Shown here: positions 1 to 11,107 of the stretch, piece after piece | How positions within the stretch are numbered: position 1 is the first letter of the stretch | Layout: each line of letters opens with the position of its first letter | Origin: Gracilariopsis chorda | Taxonomy: Eukaryota; Rhodophyta; Florideophyceae; Gracilariales; Gracilariaceae | Direction of reading: 5' to 3' | Length of the DNA stretch: 64,000 nucleotides | Assembly: GCA_003194525.1 (NCBI GenBank) | Contig: NBIV01000199.1 | Location: forward strand, 1 to 64,000 | Made by a program: the position numbers and the translations under genes | Notes under the pieces: generated by a model | Told to the model about the DNA's origin: nothing | Seen by the model: only the letters and a program-made list of their open reading frames with translations | Database searches by the model: none

Positions 1-1500
1 TTCCTGGGCGTCTTCGTTTCCATTCTCAGTCTTCCAACCAAAACTTCGTTCATCAAACTTCACATCACGAGAGATAACAAAACTTCCTGACTCGGGGTAA
101 AAGACTTTATAAGAATTACCCCTCTCAAAACCAACCAGGACCTCTTTTCTCGCTGTCGCCGCAAACTTACCACTCCTGAGCTTCTTAGGAATATGAACGT
201 ATGCCGTGCATCCGAATATCCTAATGTGGGACATCTTCGGTTTCATATTGCGAACTGCTTCGAAGGGGGTTTTGCCAGTCGTCACAGCACTAGAAAACGT
301 TCGGTTCCTCAAGAAGTTAGCGGTGGATACAGCTTCTGCCCACAATCGCTCTCTACGAATTCCTTCGGGCAGATTATACAACATTGCCCTGGCAGCGTTG
401 TTCAGGGTCCTGTTCAGCCGTTCAGCTTTCCCGTTCGACTCCGGGCTGTACGAAGCGGCTGGTTCAGAAAGTATGCCTCTTTGCTTCAGCCAATTCTGCA
501 ACTCGTGAGATAGATACTCCTTGGAATTGTCCATACGAATTGCCCTGACTGGCTTCTGGCATAGTGCTTCAAACTCTACAATCATTTCTCTAACAGAGGC
601 CTGTACTTCTGAGCGACGATTCATGAATCGAACAAGAGAGTATGCACTGAACTCATCGTACAAAGTAACATAATAGTTTGCTCCACCAAAAGATGTGCAT
701 TTCACTGGACCTACAACATCTGAGTGTACGAGTTCACCAGGTTTTTGCATCGATCACGATTCACTCTAGGTCTTACGTCACGAACTGATTTTGACATTTG
801 GCATGATTCACAAGTTTCCCAGTCACAAATCTTCGTAAGGCCAACACCATCAACCAAGGGAACAGTTGGTCTCAAATGGGCTGCGCAAATGTGACCAAGA
901 CGATTGTGCCATAGTGTCGTTCTCTCAGATACGGATGCCGTGATCAGTGCTTTGTTCGGATTGAGGCCAAGACTCGGACGCATAACCACTTCATAAAGTC
1001 CATGCTTATGATTTCCGATCGCTACAAGAACAGTCTCCTTAGATTTCGGATGGCACACCTTACAAAGTCTTCGGCCTCCTTCATCCGTCACAAAGAGAAC
1101 GTTGTAACCTTTTCTCTGTAGGGAACTGACTGACAGTAGATTAACATCTGAGGTTCGGCACAAGTTGTACCTCCGTAAGGTTTAGATGCATTGGTTTGCC
1201 AGTTAAAATTGCAATGCACGGAACAGTGCCTTTCCCCTTCACATCGAGCTTCGTTCCATCTCCGATTTCCACGTGAACTATCGAGGACGGGACCACACCA
1301 GAGATAAATGCATCTGATTTGTTACACATATGCTCGGTAGCACCAGAGTCAACGAACCACTTTCCGGAAGATCCAGTGATACCAGCAACAAGAGCCCTTG
1401 CAACATGTAAGGCACTATCAGCGCCCCCAGCGTCCTTGTTTTCTGAACTCTCATTAACACGATGTTTAGGACGGTACTTAGGGCTCTCTGGGTTGTCATA
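1..1500 (-). pseudogene. pol: Copia pol, unit 1: protease and integrase part (window-truncated)
   Basis: Continues in frame from the gag UGA. It encodes the aspartic protease motif (WFVDSGATEH, just above 1329), the HHCC integrase zinc finger and the start of the DDE integrase core. It is broken by an insertion near 1142 and by base changes near 745-755 that put the integrase core out of frame. RT and RNase H of this unit lie left of the window. Confidence 0.85.
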
Positions 1501-2212
1501 TCAGTCAGCCTTCTTGTGGTTAAACCTGCCGCAGTAGTGACACTTGATCTTCCTCTTCCTCGAAGAGCTACTTCTGACATTTAGTGCTCTCGCGCCGTCC
1601 CCTGCAGACACATTCTTCTGAACAAACGCTTCCTTGGAAATCAGGAGAGCCACAGCATCCGGTAAAGTCTTTTCCATGCCTCGAATTACTTCTGCAGTTA
1701 CCTGGAACTCCTCGCGTAGCCCTCTAAGCAACGCTCGAAGCTTTTCCGGATCATCAATAGAGTAACCAATTCCAATGAGGGTCGACTCAAGCTCTGCCAA
1801 ACGAGCACGGTACTGCAGGACAGACTCGTCGGCCAACATCTTCATACTCTGATACTTATCCAGAAGAGCATCTCGGCTGGCCTGACTAACACTCTGGTAC
1901 TGTGACTTCAAAGTCCTCCAAACCTCGGAGGGCTCCGTCATCTCCATGATAGGAGCAACACAAGAATCGTGTACCAAAAGAAGGATGGTAGACAAAGCTG
2001 TGTCTCTTCTACGGGCATACTTGTCGTATCCAGGATCCTGCAGTCCGGGCTCTTTCTCAGTACCATTGACGATAGCCCACAGCCCTTTGCTCTTCAAAAC
2101 AACTTCTAACTTCTTGGACCACATAAAAGTAGTTCGATGCAGTGAGCAAAGGTAGACGAACCTTCTGAACATCAATTCCTACGGAGGACTCAGAATCACC
2201 TAGGAGGTTCAT
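1501..2212 (-). pseudogene. gag: Copia gag, unit 1 (frameshifted)
   Basis: Same protein as the unit 2 and 3 Gag, starting at the Met-Asn-Leu-Leu start at 2212. An extra A in the run at about 2122-2128 shifts the frame shortly after the start, so the N-terminus is separated from the rest. The remaining part carries the Copia Gag helical core (UBN2-type) and a zinc knuckle whose last cysteine codon is UGA at 1501-1503, as in the other units. Confidence 0.85.
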
Positions 2213-2258
2213 GGTAGAAACTGAGCAGCACAAACAAGACGAATAAAAACTCACAACA

Positions 2259-2490
2259 GAACAGATTCTGGGCAATAACCTTTTACAGGTTGACGAATCA
2301 GCTTATCGCTTATCTTTACTCACAAGACAACCAGAATGGTTCTCATATAGTCCTCGAGGGCGAACAAAATATCTTCTATATCATCAGCGCACATGACAAT
2401 TCAATCTAACGAGATACCTGTAAACAATGTATAGAATGTAAATAAGCATGTAAACAATTCACTCATGCAAACAATTCACTATTAACATCA
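2259..2490 (-). repeat. Copia LTR shared by units 1 and 2
   Basis: Homologous to 6555-6800 but shorter by small deletions (for example in the stretch around 2258-2262 and 2386-2430). The polypurine tract of unit 2 lies just above it at 2491-2505. Confidence 0.75.
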
Positions 2491-2502
2491 CTTCCCCTCA
2501 TT

Positions 2503-5500
2503 CTAGACAGTCTCTTTCATGTCAAGACCTATACCACGGCAATGATTATTGTCAGTGGCAGCATCAACTGGTTTCGTTAATATATCTGCAGTCATGACAT
2601 GTGTCTCAACGTATTCCAAACAAACATCTCCTCGTTTCACATGGTCGCGAAGAAAATGGTACCGAATATCTATGTGCTTCGTACGTTCACTGCACACCGT
2701 GTCGTTGCTTAGACGCATTGCTCCTTGATTATCACAACCAATTACCATACCTTTCTCGGCCCAAAGTCCAAGTTCAATCATAAGTGAACGGAGCCAAAGA
2801 GCTTCTCGTTCTGCATTAGAGACGGAGACATATTCAGCTTCAACTGTAGACTGCGCCACAAGAGATTGCTTCTTCGACCGCCAGCTAACAGCTGCACCAG
2901 AGGTGATAAACACGAAACCTGCAGTTGACTTACGGTCGGTGGTATCGCCTGCAAAATCAGAAATCAGAAAACCCTTTCATACTGTCAACACGTTGGACAA
3001 ACATCAAGCCTACATCTTTGGTGCCCTTCAGATACCTCAAAACCCGTTTCGCAGCCCTCCAATGTTGTTCACGAAAGGTATCCATGAAGCGGCTTAGATA
3101 GCTGACAGAGAATGCAATATCTGGTCGACAAGTGTTCGAGAGGTTATATCAGAGCGCCAACAAGTTCCTTGTACGGAAGGCCTCTTACTTCTTCATCCCG
3201 CACTCCATCCAACGCATAGTGTAAGATCATGGGAGTCTTCACCGGTGCACAAAGATTGCATGCCAAACTGATGCAAAAGGTGAGCGATCATGCTCGCATT
3301 ATGAACCTTCAATGTGCCATCTGTGCTGCGAACTACACTCATCCCAAAGGAACGTAGCGTCATCGTTCTCGACACGAAGATCTACATATCTCTTTAAGAA
3401 CGATATGACCTCCGCCAAAACCTTTGAACTCTGAGAGGCAACGAGAATATCATCCACATAGATGATCAGTACTACCAAAGAGGAATTGGTTTCCAAAAAG
3501 TATAGAGCTGGATCTCCTTGAGAGCAATTGAAGCCAAACTTGAGTAGGATAGGGTGAATGAAGTTCCGAAACGCTCTTGATGCTGCTTCAAGCCGTATAT
3601 GGCGCGTTTGAGCTTCAGCACTTGACCTTCACTTCCTTGGACCTCAAAGCCTGGGAACTGTTTCATGTAGACCTCTTCATCTAACTTGCCATACAAAAAC
3701 GCAGCTTTGATGTCTAGACGAGTGAATTCCATCCCTTGGTCAACAATGATCGAAAGTAACAGCCTCACAGTAGCATAATTCACGACGGGAGAAAAGATTT
3801 CGCCGTAATCAATCCCAAATCTCTGCATGAACCCCTTCGCCACTATTCGGGCTCTGTTCCTCGTAACCACACCACAAGAGTTGTGCTTACGTCCGAAGAC
3901 CAGTCAATCGGAAAGACATGCGGCGGACAGGTGACCAATTCGATGACATCTCTCTCTCGTAGATTGTTCACTTCATGCGCCATTGCCAACCACCATTGCT
4001 CTCTCTTAGGTGACTGCATAGCTGCTCAAACGATTGTGGGAGATTGTTATCTGTAATTTCTAACAGGCAGTTTGCAATGAAACTCTCAGGTGAATAGCGC
4101 AAGGGTGCAGAACGCTGACGAGAAGATCTCCTAAGTGGGGGTTCAACAAGAACATCAGATTCAGTTGGATTGCTGTCTTCGCCTTCAGGTCCAGTAGATC
4201 CTTCTCCCAAATCTCCTTCAGTAAAAGGGACATCCATATCGATCTCTTCCGTTCCATATTCCAAATCATCAAAAAGGGAGTCCCAGTCCAAAGATTCCTG
4301 GGCGTCTTCGTTTCCATTCTCAGTCTTCCAACCAAAACTTCGTTCATCAAACTTCACATCACGAGAGATAACAAAACTTCCTGACTCGGGGTAAAAGACT
4401 TTATAAGAATTACCCCTCTCAAAAACCAACCAGGACCTCTTTTCTCGCTGTCGCCGCAAACTTACCACTCCTGAGCTTCTTAGGAATATGAACGTATGCC
4501 GTGCATCCGAATATCCTAATGTGGGACATCTTCGGTTTCATATTGCGAACTGCTTCGAAGGGGGTTTTGCCAGTCGTCACAGCACTAGAAAACGTTCGGT
4601 TCCTCAAGAAGTTAGCGGTGGATACAGCTTCTGCCCACAATCGCTCTCTACGAATTCCTTCGGGCAGATTATACAACATTGCCATGGCAGCGTTGTTCAG
4701 GGTCCTGTTCAGCCGTTCAGCTTTCCCGTTCGACTCCGGGCTGTACGAAGCGGCTGGTTCAGAAAGTATGCCTCTTTGCTTCAGCCAATTCTGCAACTCG
4801 TGAGATAGATACTCCTTGGAATTGTCCATACGAATTGCCCTGACTGGCTTCTGGCATAGTGCTTCAAACTCTACAATCATTTCTCTAACAGAGGCCTGTA
4901 CTTCTGAGCGACGATTAATGAATCGAACAAGAGAGTATGCACTGAACTCATCGTACAAAGTAACATAATAGTTTGCTCCACCAAAAGATGTGCATTTCAC
5001 TGGACCTACAACATCTGAGTGTACGAGTTCACCAGGTTCTTTGAATCGATCACGATTCACTCTAGGTCTTACGTCACGAACTGATTTTGACATTTGGCAT
5101 GATTCACAAGTTTCCCAGTCACAAATCTTCGTAAGGCCAACACCATCAACCAAGGGAACAGTTGGTCTCAAATGGGCTGCGCAAATGTGACCAAGACGAT
5201 TGTGCCATAGTGTCGTTCTCTCAGATACGGATGCCGTGATCAGTGCTTTGTTCGGATTGAGGCCAAGACTCGGACGCATAACCACTTCATAAAGTCCATG
5301 CTTATGATTTCCTATCGCTACAAGAACAGTCTCCTTAGATTTCGGATGGCACACCTTACAAAGTCTTCGGCCTCCTTCATCCGTCACAAAGAGAACGTTG
5401 TAACCTTTTCTCTGTAGGGAACTGACTGACAGTAGATTACATCTGAGGTTCGGCACAAGTTGTACCTCCGTAAGGTTTAGATGCATTGGTTTGCCAGTTA

Positions 5501-5795
5501 AAATTGCAATGCACGGAACAGTGCCTTTCCCCTTCACATCGAGCTTCGTTCCATCTCCGATTTCCACGTGAACTATCGAGGACGGGACCACACCAGAGAT
5601 AAATGCATCTGATTTGTTACACATATGCTCGGTAGCACCAGAGTCAACGAACCACTTTCCGGAAGATCCAGTGATACCAGCAACAAGAGCCCTTGCAACA
5701 TGTAAGGCACTATCAGCGCCCCCAGCGTCCTTGTTTTCTGAACTCTCATTAACACGATGTTTAGGACGGTACTTAGGGCTCTCTGGGTTGTCATA
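2503..5795 (-). pseudogene. pol: Copia pol, unit 2 (protease, integrase, RT, RNase H; frameshifted)
   Basis: Opens in frame with gag after the UGA. Order on the minus strand: protease DSGA, HHCC finger (HNRLGH...CESC), integrase core with the D, D and E motifs (LVHSD, IRMDNS, SPESNGKAE), a Ser/Glu-rich linker, RT with YVDD at about 3450, and RNase H ending at 2503 with TADILTKPV. The order PR-IN-RT-RH defines Ty1/Copia. An extra A near 4424, deletions near 4021 and 3583, and insertions near 2964, 3146 and 3248 break it in addition to the frame breaks shared by all units, so it cannot make a full polyprotein as read here. Confidence 0.9.
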
Positions 5796-6506
5796 TCAGT
5801 CAGCCTTCTTGTGGTTAAACCTGCCGCAGTAGTGACACCTGATCTTCCTCTTCCTCGAAGAGCTACTTCTGACATTTAGTGCTCTCGCGCCGTCCCCTGC
5901 AGACACATTCTTCTGAACGAACGCTTCCTTGGAAATCAGGAGAGCCACAGCATCCGGTAAAGTCTTTTCCATGCCTCGAATTACTTCTGCAGTTACCTGG
6001 AACTCCTCGCGTAGCCCTCTAAGCAACGCTCGAAGCTTTTCCGGATCATCAATAGAGTAACCAATTCCAATGAGGGTCGACTCAAGCTCTGCCAAACGAG
6101 CACGGTACTGCAGGACAGACTCGTCGGCCAACATCTTCATACTCTGATACTTATCCAGAAGAGCATCTCGGCTGGCCTGACTAACACTCTGGTACTGTGA
6201 CTTCAAAGTCCTCCAAACCTCGGAGGGCTCCGTCATCTCCATGATAGGAGCAACACAAGAATCGTGTACCAAAAGAAGGATGGTAGACAAAGCTGTGTCT
6301 CTTCTACGGGCATACTTGTCGTATCCAGGATCCTGCAGTCCGGGCTCTTTCTCAGTACCATTGACGATAGCCCACAGCCCTTTGCTCTTCAAAACAACTT
6401 CTAACTTCTTGGACCACATAAAGTAGTTCGATGCAGTGAGCAAAGGTAGACGAACCTTCTGAACATCAATTCCTACGGAGGACTCAGAATCACCTAGGAG
6501 GTTCAT
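5796..6506 (-). CDS. gag: Copia Gag, unit 2
   Basis: A 236-codon reading frame from ATG at 6506 to UGA at 5796. I prefer this Met over an upstream in-frame ATG at 6548 because it starts the part conserved in all units. The N-terminal segment (LPLLTASNYFMWSKKLEVVL) matches the DUF4219/UBN2 Gag architecture of Ty1/Copia elements; it forms the particle that packages element RNA. The C-terminus is basic (SSSRKRK) followed by a CX2CX4HX4C zinc knuckle in which the fourth ligand is replaced by the UGA stop. The frame stays open after the UGA into protease. The protein may be terminated there with a three-ligand knuckle, or the stop may be an inherited lesion. Confidence 0.85.
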   Translation of the reverse strand: MNLLGDSESSVGIDVQKVRLPLLTASNYFMWSKKLEVVLKSKGLWAIVNGTEKEPGLQDPGYDKYARRRDTALSTILLLVHDSCVAPIMEMTEPSEVWRTLKSQYQSVSQASRDALLDKYQSMKMLADESVLQYRARLAELESTLIGIGYSIDDPEKLRALLRGLREEFQVTAEVIRGMEKTLPDAVALLISKEAFVQKNVSAGDGARALNVRSSSSRKRKIRCHYCGRFNHKKAD

Positions 6507-6554
6507 GGTAGAAACTTGAGCAGCACAAACAAGACGAATAAAACTCACAACAGT

Positions 6555-6800
6555 TGAACAGATTCTGGGCCAATAACCTTTTACAGGTTGACGAATCAGC
6601 TTATCGCTTATCTTTACTCACAAGACAACCAGAATGGTTCTCATATAGTCCTCGAGGGACGTAGTGCGAACAAAATATCTTCTAGATATCATCAGCGCAC
6701 ATGACAATTCAATCTAACGAGATACCTGTAAACAGAATGTATAGAATGTAAATAAGCATGTAAACAATTCACTCATGCAAACAATTCACTATTAACATCA
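6555..6800 (-). repeat. Copia LTR shared by units 2 and 3
   Basis: Same block as at 10862-11107. At its upper end it abuts a purine-rich tract on the minus strand (complement of 6801-6815, GAATGAGGGGAAG), the polypurine tract of unit 3, immediately before TGATGTT. It therefore acts as the 3' LTR of unit 3 and the 5' LTR of unit 2. Confidence 0.8.
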
Positions 6801-6812
6801 CTTCCCCTCATT

Positions 6813-9800
6813 CTAGACAGTCTCTTTCATGTCAAGACCTATACCACGGCAATGATTATTGTCAGTGGCAGCATCAACTGGTTTCGTTAATATATCTGCA
6901 GTCATGACATGTGTCTCAACGTATTCCAAACAAACATCTCCTCGTTTCACATGGTCGCGAAGAAAATGGTACCGAATATCTATGTGCTTCGTACGTTCAC
7001 TGCACACCGTGTCGTTGCTTAGACGCATTGCTCCTTGATTATCACAACCAATTACCATACCTTTCTCGGCCCAAAGTCCAAGTTCAATCATAAGTGAACG
7101 GAGCCAAAGAGCTTCTCGTTCTGCATTAGAGACGGAGACATATTCAGCTTCAACTGTAGACTGCGCCACAAGAGATTGCTTCTTCGACCGCCAGCTAACA
7201 GCTGCACCAGAGGTGATAAACACGAAACCTGCAGTTGACTTACGGTCGGTGGTATCGCCTGCAAAATCAGAATCAGAAAACCCTTTCATACTGTCAACAC
7301 GTTGGACAAACATCAAGCCTACATCTTTGGTGCCCTTCAGATACCTCAAAACCCGTTTCGCAGCCCTCCAATGTTGTTCACGAAAGGTATCCATGAAGCG
7401 GCTTAGATAGCTGACAGAGAATGCAATATCTGGTCGACAAGTGTTCGAGAGGTATATCAGAGCGCCAACAAGTTCCTTGTACGGAAGGCCTCTTACTTCT
7501 TCATCCCGCACTCCATCCAACGCATAGTGTAAGATCATGGGAGTCTTTACCGGTGCACAAGATTGCATGCCAAACTGATGCAAAAGGTGAGCGATCATGC
7601 TCGCATTATGAACCTTCAATGTGCCATCTGTGCTGCGAACTACACTCATCCCAAAGGAACTTAGCGTCATCGTTCTCGACACGAAGATCTACATATCTCT
7701 TTAAGAACGATATGACCTCCGCCAAAACCTTTGAATTCTGAGAGGCAACGAGAATATCATCCACATAGATGATCAGTACTACCAAAGAGGAATTGGTTTC
7801 CAAAAAGTATAGAGCTGGATCTCCTTGAGAGCAATTGAAGCCAAACTTGAGTAGGATAGGGTGAATGAAGTTCCGAAACGCTCTTGATGCCTGCTTCAAG
7901 CCGTATATGGCGCGTTTGAGCTTCAGCACTTGACCTTCACTTCCTTGGACCTCAAAGCCTGGGAACTGTTTCATGTAGACCTCTTCATCTAACTTGCAAT
8001 ACAAAAACGCAGCTTTGATGTCTAGACGAGTGAATTCCATCCCTTGGTCAACAATGATCGAAAGTAACAGCCTCACAGTAGCATAATTCACGACGGGAGA
8101 AAAGATTTCGCCGTAATCAATCCCAAATCTCTGCATGAACCCCTTCGCCACTATTCGGGCTCTGTTCCTCGTAACCACACCACAAGAGTTGTGCTTACGT
8201 CCGAAGACCAGTCAATCGGAAAGACATGCGGCGGACAGGTGACCAATTCGATGACATCTCTCTCTCGTAGATTGTTCACTTCATGCGCCATTGCCAACCA
8301 CCATTGCTCTCTCTTAGGTGACTGCATAGCCTGCTCAAACGATTGTGGGAGATTGTTATCTGTAATTTCTAACAGGCAGTTTGCAATGAAACTCTCAGGT
8401 GAATAGCGCAAGGGTGCAGAACGCTGACGAGAAGATCTCCTAAGTGGGGGTTCAACAAGAACATCAGATTCAGTTGGATTGCTGTCTTCGCCTTCAGGTC
8501 CAGTAGATCCTTCTCCCAAATCTCCTTCAGTAAAAGGGACATCCATATCGATCTCTTCCGTTCCATATTCCAAATCATCAAAAAGGGAGTCCCAGTCCAA
8601 AGATTCCTGGGCGTCTTCGTTTCCATTCTCAGTCTTCCAACCAAAACTTCGTTCATCAAACTTCACATCACGAGAGATAACAAAACTTCCTGACTCGGGG
8701 TAAAAGACTTTATAAGAATTACCCCTCTCAAAACCAACCAGGACCTCTTTTCTCGCTGTCGCCGCAAACTTACCACTCCTGAGCTTCTTAGGAATATGAA
8801 CGTATGCCGTGCATCCGAATATCCTAATGTGGGACATCTTCGGTTTCATATTGCGAACTGCTTCGAAGGGGGTTTTGCCAGTCGTCACAGCACTAGAAAA
8901 CGTTCGGTTCCTCAAGAACTTAGCGGTGGATACAGCTTCTGCCCACATCGCTCTCTACGAATTCCTTCGGGCAGATTATACAACATTGCCCTGGCAGCGT
9001 TGTTCAGGGTCCTGTTCAGCCGTTCAGCTTTCCCGTTCGACTCCGGGCTGTACGAAGCGGCTGGTTCAGAAAGTATGCCTCTTTGCTTCAGCCAATTCTG
9101 CAACTCGTGAGATAGATACTCCTTGGAATTGTCCATACGAATTGCCCTGACTGGCTTCTGGCATAGTGCTTCAAACTCTACAATCATTTCTCTAACAGAG
9201 GCCTGTACTTCTGAGCGACGATTAATGAATCGAACAAGAGAGTATGCACTGAACTCATCGTACAAAGTAACATAATAGTTTGCTCCACCAAAAGATGTGC
9301 ATTTCACTGGACCTACAACATCTGAGTGTACGAGTTCACCAGGTTCTTTGAATCGATCACGATTCACTCTAGGTCTTACGTCACGAACTGATTTTGACAT
9401 TTGGCATGATTCACAAGTTTCCCAGTCACAAATCTTCGTAAGGCCAACACCATCAACCAAGGGAACAGTTGGTCTCAAATGGGCTGCGCAAATGTGACCA
9501 AGACGATTGTGCCATAGTGTCGTTCTCTCAGATACGGATGCCGTGATCAGTGCTTTGTTCGGATTGAGGCCAAGACTCGGACGCATAACCACTTCATAAA
9601 TTCCATGCTTATGATTTCCGATCGCTACAAGAACAGTCTCCTTAGATTTCGGATGGCACACCTTACAAAGTCTTCGGCCTCCTTCATCCGTCACAAAGAG
9701 AACGTTGTAACCTTTTCTCTGTAGGGAACTGACTGACAGTAGATTAAATCTGAGGTTCGGCACAAGTTGTACCTCCGTAAGGTTTAGATGCATTGGTTTG

Positions 9801-10102
9801 CCAGTTAAAATTGCAATGCACGGAACAGTGCCTTTCCCCTTCACATCGAGCTTCGTTCCATCTCCGATTTCCACGTGAACTATCGAGGACGGGACCACAC
9901 CAGAGATAAATGCATCTGATTTGTTACACATATGCTCGGTAGCACCAGAGTCAACGAACCACTTTCCGGAAGATCCAGTGATACCAGCAACAAGAGCCCT
10001 TGCAACATGTAAGGCACTATCAGCGCCCCCAGCGTCCTTGTTTTCTGAACTCTCATTAACACGATGTTTAGGACGGTACTTAGGGCTCTCTGGGTTGTCA
10101 TA
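6813..10102 (-). pseudogene. pol: Copia pol, unit 3 (most intact copy)
   Basis: Protease-integrase are open from the gag UGA to about 8950, where a missing base (relative to units 1 and 2) shifts the frame inside the integrase. The linker frame runs 8948-8151, RT 8178-7606 (YVDD intact, full palm region), and RNase H 7682-6813 (DSDFAGD, SVSNAERE, HIDIRYHFLRDH). Two joins, before RT near 8200 and between RT and RNase H near 7650, are out of frame by one base in all units that contain them. A -1 step at TGG-TCTTCGG restores WVFGRKH and a +1 step at CTTTGGG restores FLGMS, both Copia consensus words. I read these as inherited lesions, with programmed shifts as the less likely alternative. Confidence 0.9.
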
Positions 10103-10813
10103 TCAGTCAGCCTTCTTGTGGTTAAACCTGCCGCAGTAGTGACACTTGATCTTCCTCTTCCTCGAAGAGCTACTTCTGACATTTAGTGCTCTCGCGCCGT
10201 CCCCTGCAGACACATTCTTCTGAACGAACGCTTCCTTGGAAATCAGGAGAGCCACAGCATCCGGTAAAGTCTTTTCCATGCCTCGAATTACTTCTGCAGT
10301 TACCTGGAACTCCTCGCGTAGCCCTCTAAGCAACGCTCGAAGCTTTTCCGGATCATCAATAGAGTAACCAATTCCAATGAGGGTCGACTCAAGCTCTGCC
10401 AAACGAACACGGTACTGCAGGACAGACTCGTCGGCCAACATCTTCATACTCTGATACTTATCCAGAAGAGCATCTCGGCTGGCCTGACTAACACTCTGGT
10501 ACTGTGACTTCAAAGTCCTCCAAACCTCGGAGGGCTCCGTCATCTCCATGATAGGAGCAACACAAGAATCGTGTACCAAAAGAAGGATGGTAGACAAAGC
10601 TGTGTCTCTTCTACGGGCCCACTTGTCGTGTCCAGGATCCTGCAGTCCGGGCTCTTTCTCAGTACCATTGACGATAGCCCACAGCCCTTTGCTCTTCAAA
10701 ACAACTTCTAACTTCTTGGACCACATAAAGTAGTTCGATGCAGTGAGCAAAGGTAGACGAACCTTCTGAACATCAATTCCTACGGAGGACTCAGAATCAC
10801 CTAGGAGGTTCAT
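10103..10813 (-). CDS. gag: Copia Gag, unit 3
   Basis: A 236-codon frame, nearly identical to the unit 2 Gag, with a handful of substitutions (for example Tyr-Asp-Lys-Tyr to His-Asp-Lys-Trp near residue 55). It has the same architecture: Gag helical core, basic stretch, and zinc knuckle ended by UGA at 10103-10105 in place of the final Cys. This unit lies at the 5' end of the array and has a full upstream LTR, so it is the copy best placed for transcription. Confidence 0.85.
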   Translation of the reverse strand: MNLLGDSESSVGIDVQKVRLPLLTASNYFMWSKKLEVVLKSKGLWAIVNGTEKEPGLQDPGHDKWARRRDTALSTILLLVHDSCVAPIMEMTEPSEVWRTLKSQYQSVSQASRDALLDKYQSMKMLADESVLQYRVRLAELESTLIGIGYSIDDPEKLRALLRGLREEFQVTAEVIRGMEKTLPDAVALLISKEAFVQKNVSAGDGARALNVRSSSSRKRKIKCHYCGRFNHKKAD

Positions 10814-10861
10814 GGTAGAAACTTGAGCAGCACAAACAAGACGAATAAAACTCACAACAGT

Positions 10862-11107
10862 TGAACAGATTCTGGGCCAATAACCTTTTACAGGTTGACG
10901 AATCAGCTTATCGCTTATCTTTACTCACAAGACAACCAGAATGGTTCTCATATAGTCCTCGAGGGACGTAGTGCGAACAAAATATCTTCTAGATATCATC
11001 AGCGCACATGACAATTCAATCTAACGAGATACCTGTAAACAGAATGTATAGAATGTAAATAAGCATGTAAACAATTCACTCATGCAAAAAATTCACTATG
11101 AACATCA
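10862..11107 (-). repeat. Copia LTR, outer 5' copy of unit 3
   Basis: On the minus strand it begins TGATGTT at 11107, exactly where similarity with the other LTR copies ends. The lower boundary is placed at a TGTTCA at 10862, giving about 246 bp, but the 3' edge is uncertain because I see no clear tRNA-type PBS next to it. The flanking bases after 11107 (ATATG on the plus strand) would be the candidate target duplication; the matching copy lies left of the window. Confidence 0.7.

Larger units (their letters stand above)
1..11107 (-). mobile_element. Tandem array of Ty1/Copia retrotransposons sharing single LTRs
   Basis: Three nearly identical internal regions follow one another in the same orientation with a period of about 4.31 kb: unit 1 is 1-2490 and is cut by the window edge, unit 2 is 2491-6800, and unit 3 is 6801-11107. 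Between neighbours there is one LTR-like block, not two LTRs plus flanks, so the order is LTR-internal-LTR-internal-LTR. Homology stops sharply at 11107, where the LTR edge (TGATGTT on the minus strand) meets unrelated DNA. This is the structure expected from LTR-LTR unequal crossing-over or from insertion of one-LTR circles. Units differ mostly by single-base indels, so the amplification is recent or has been homogenised. Confidence 0.93.

Noticed and set aside
4488..4808. Plus-strand frames repeated in each Copia unit
   Set aside because: They are antisense shadows of integrase; their conservation follows from the minus-strand gene.
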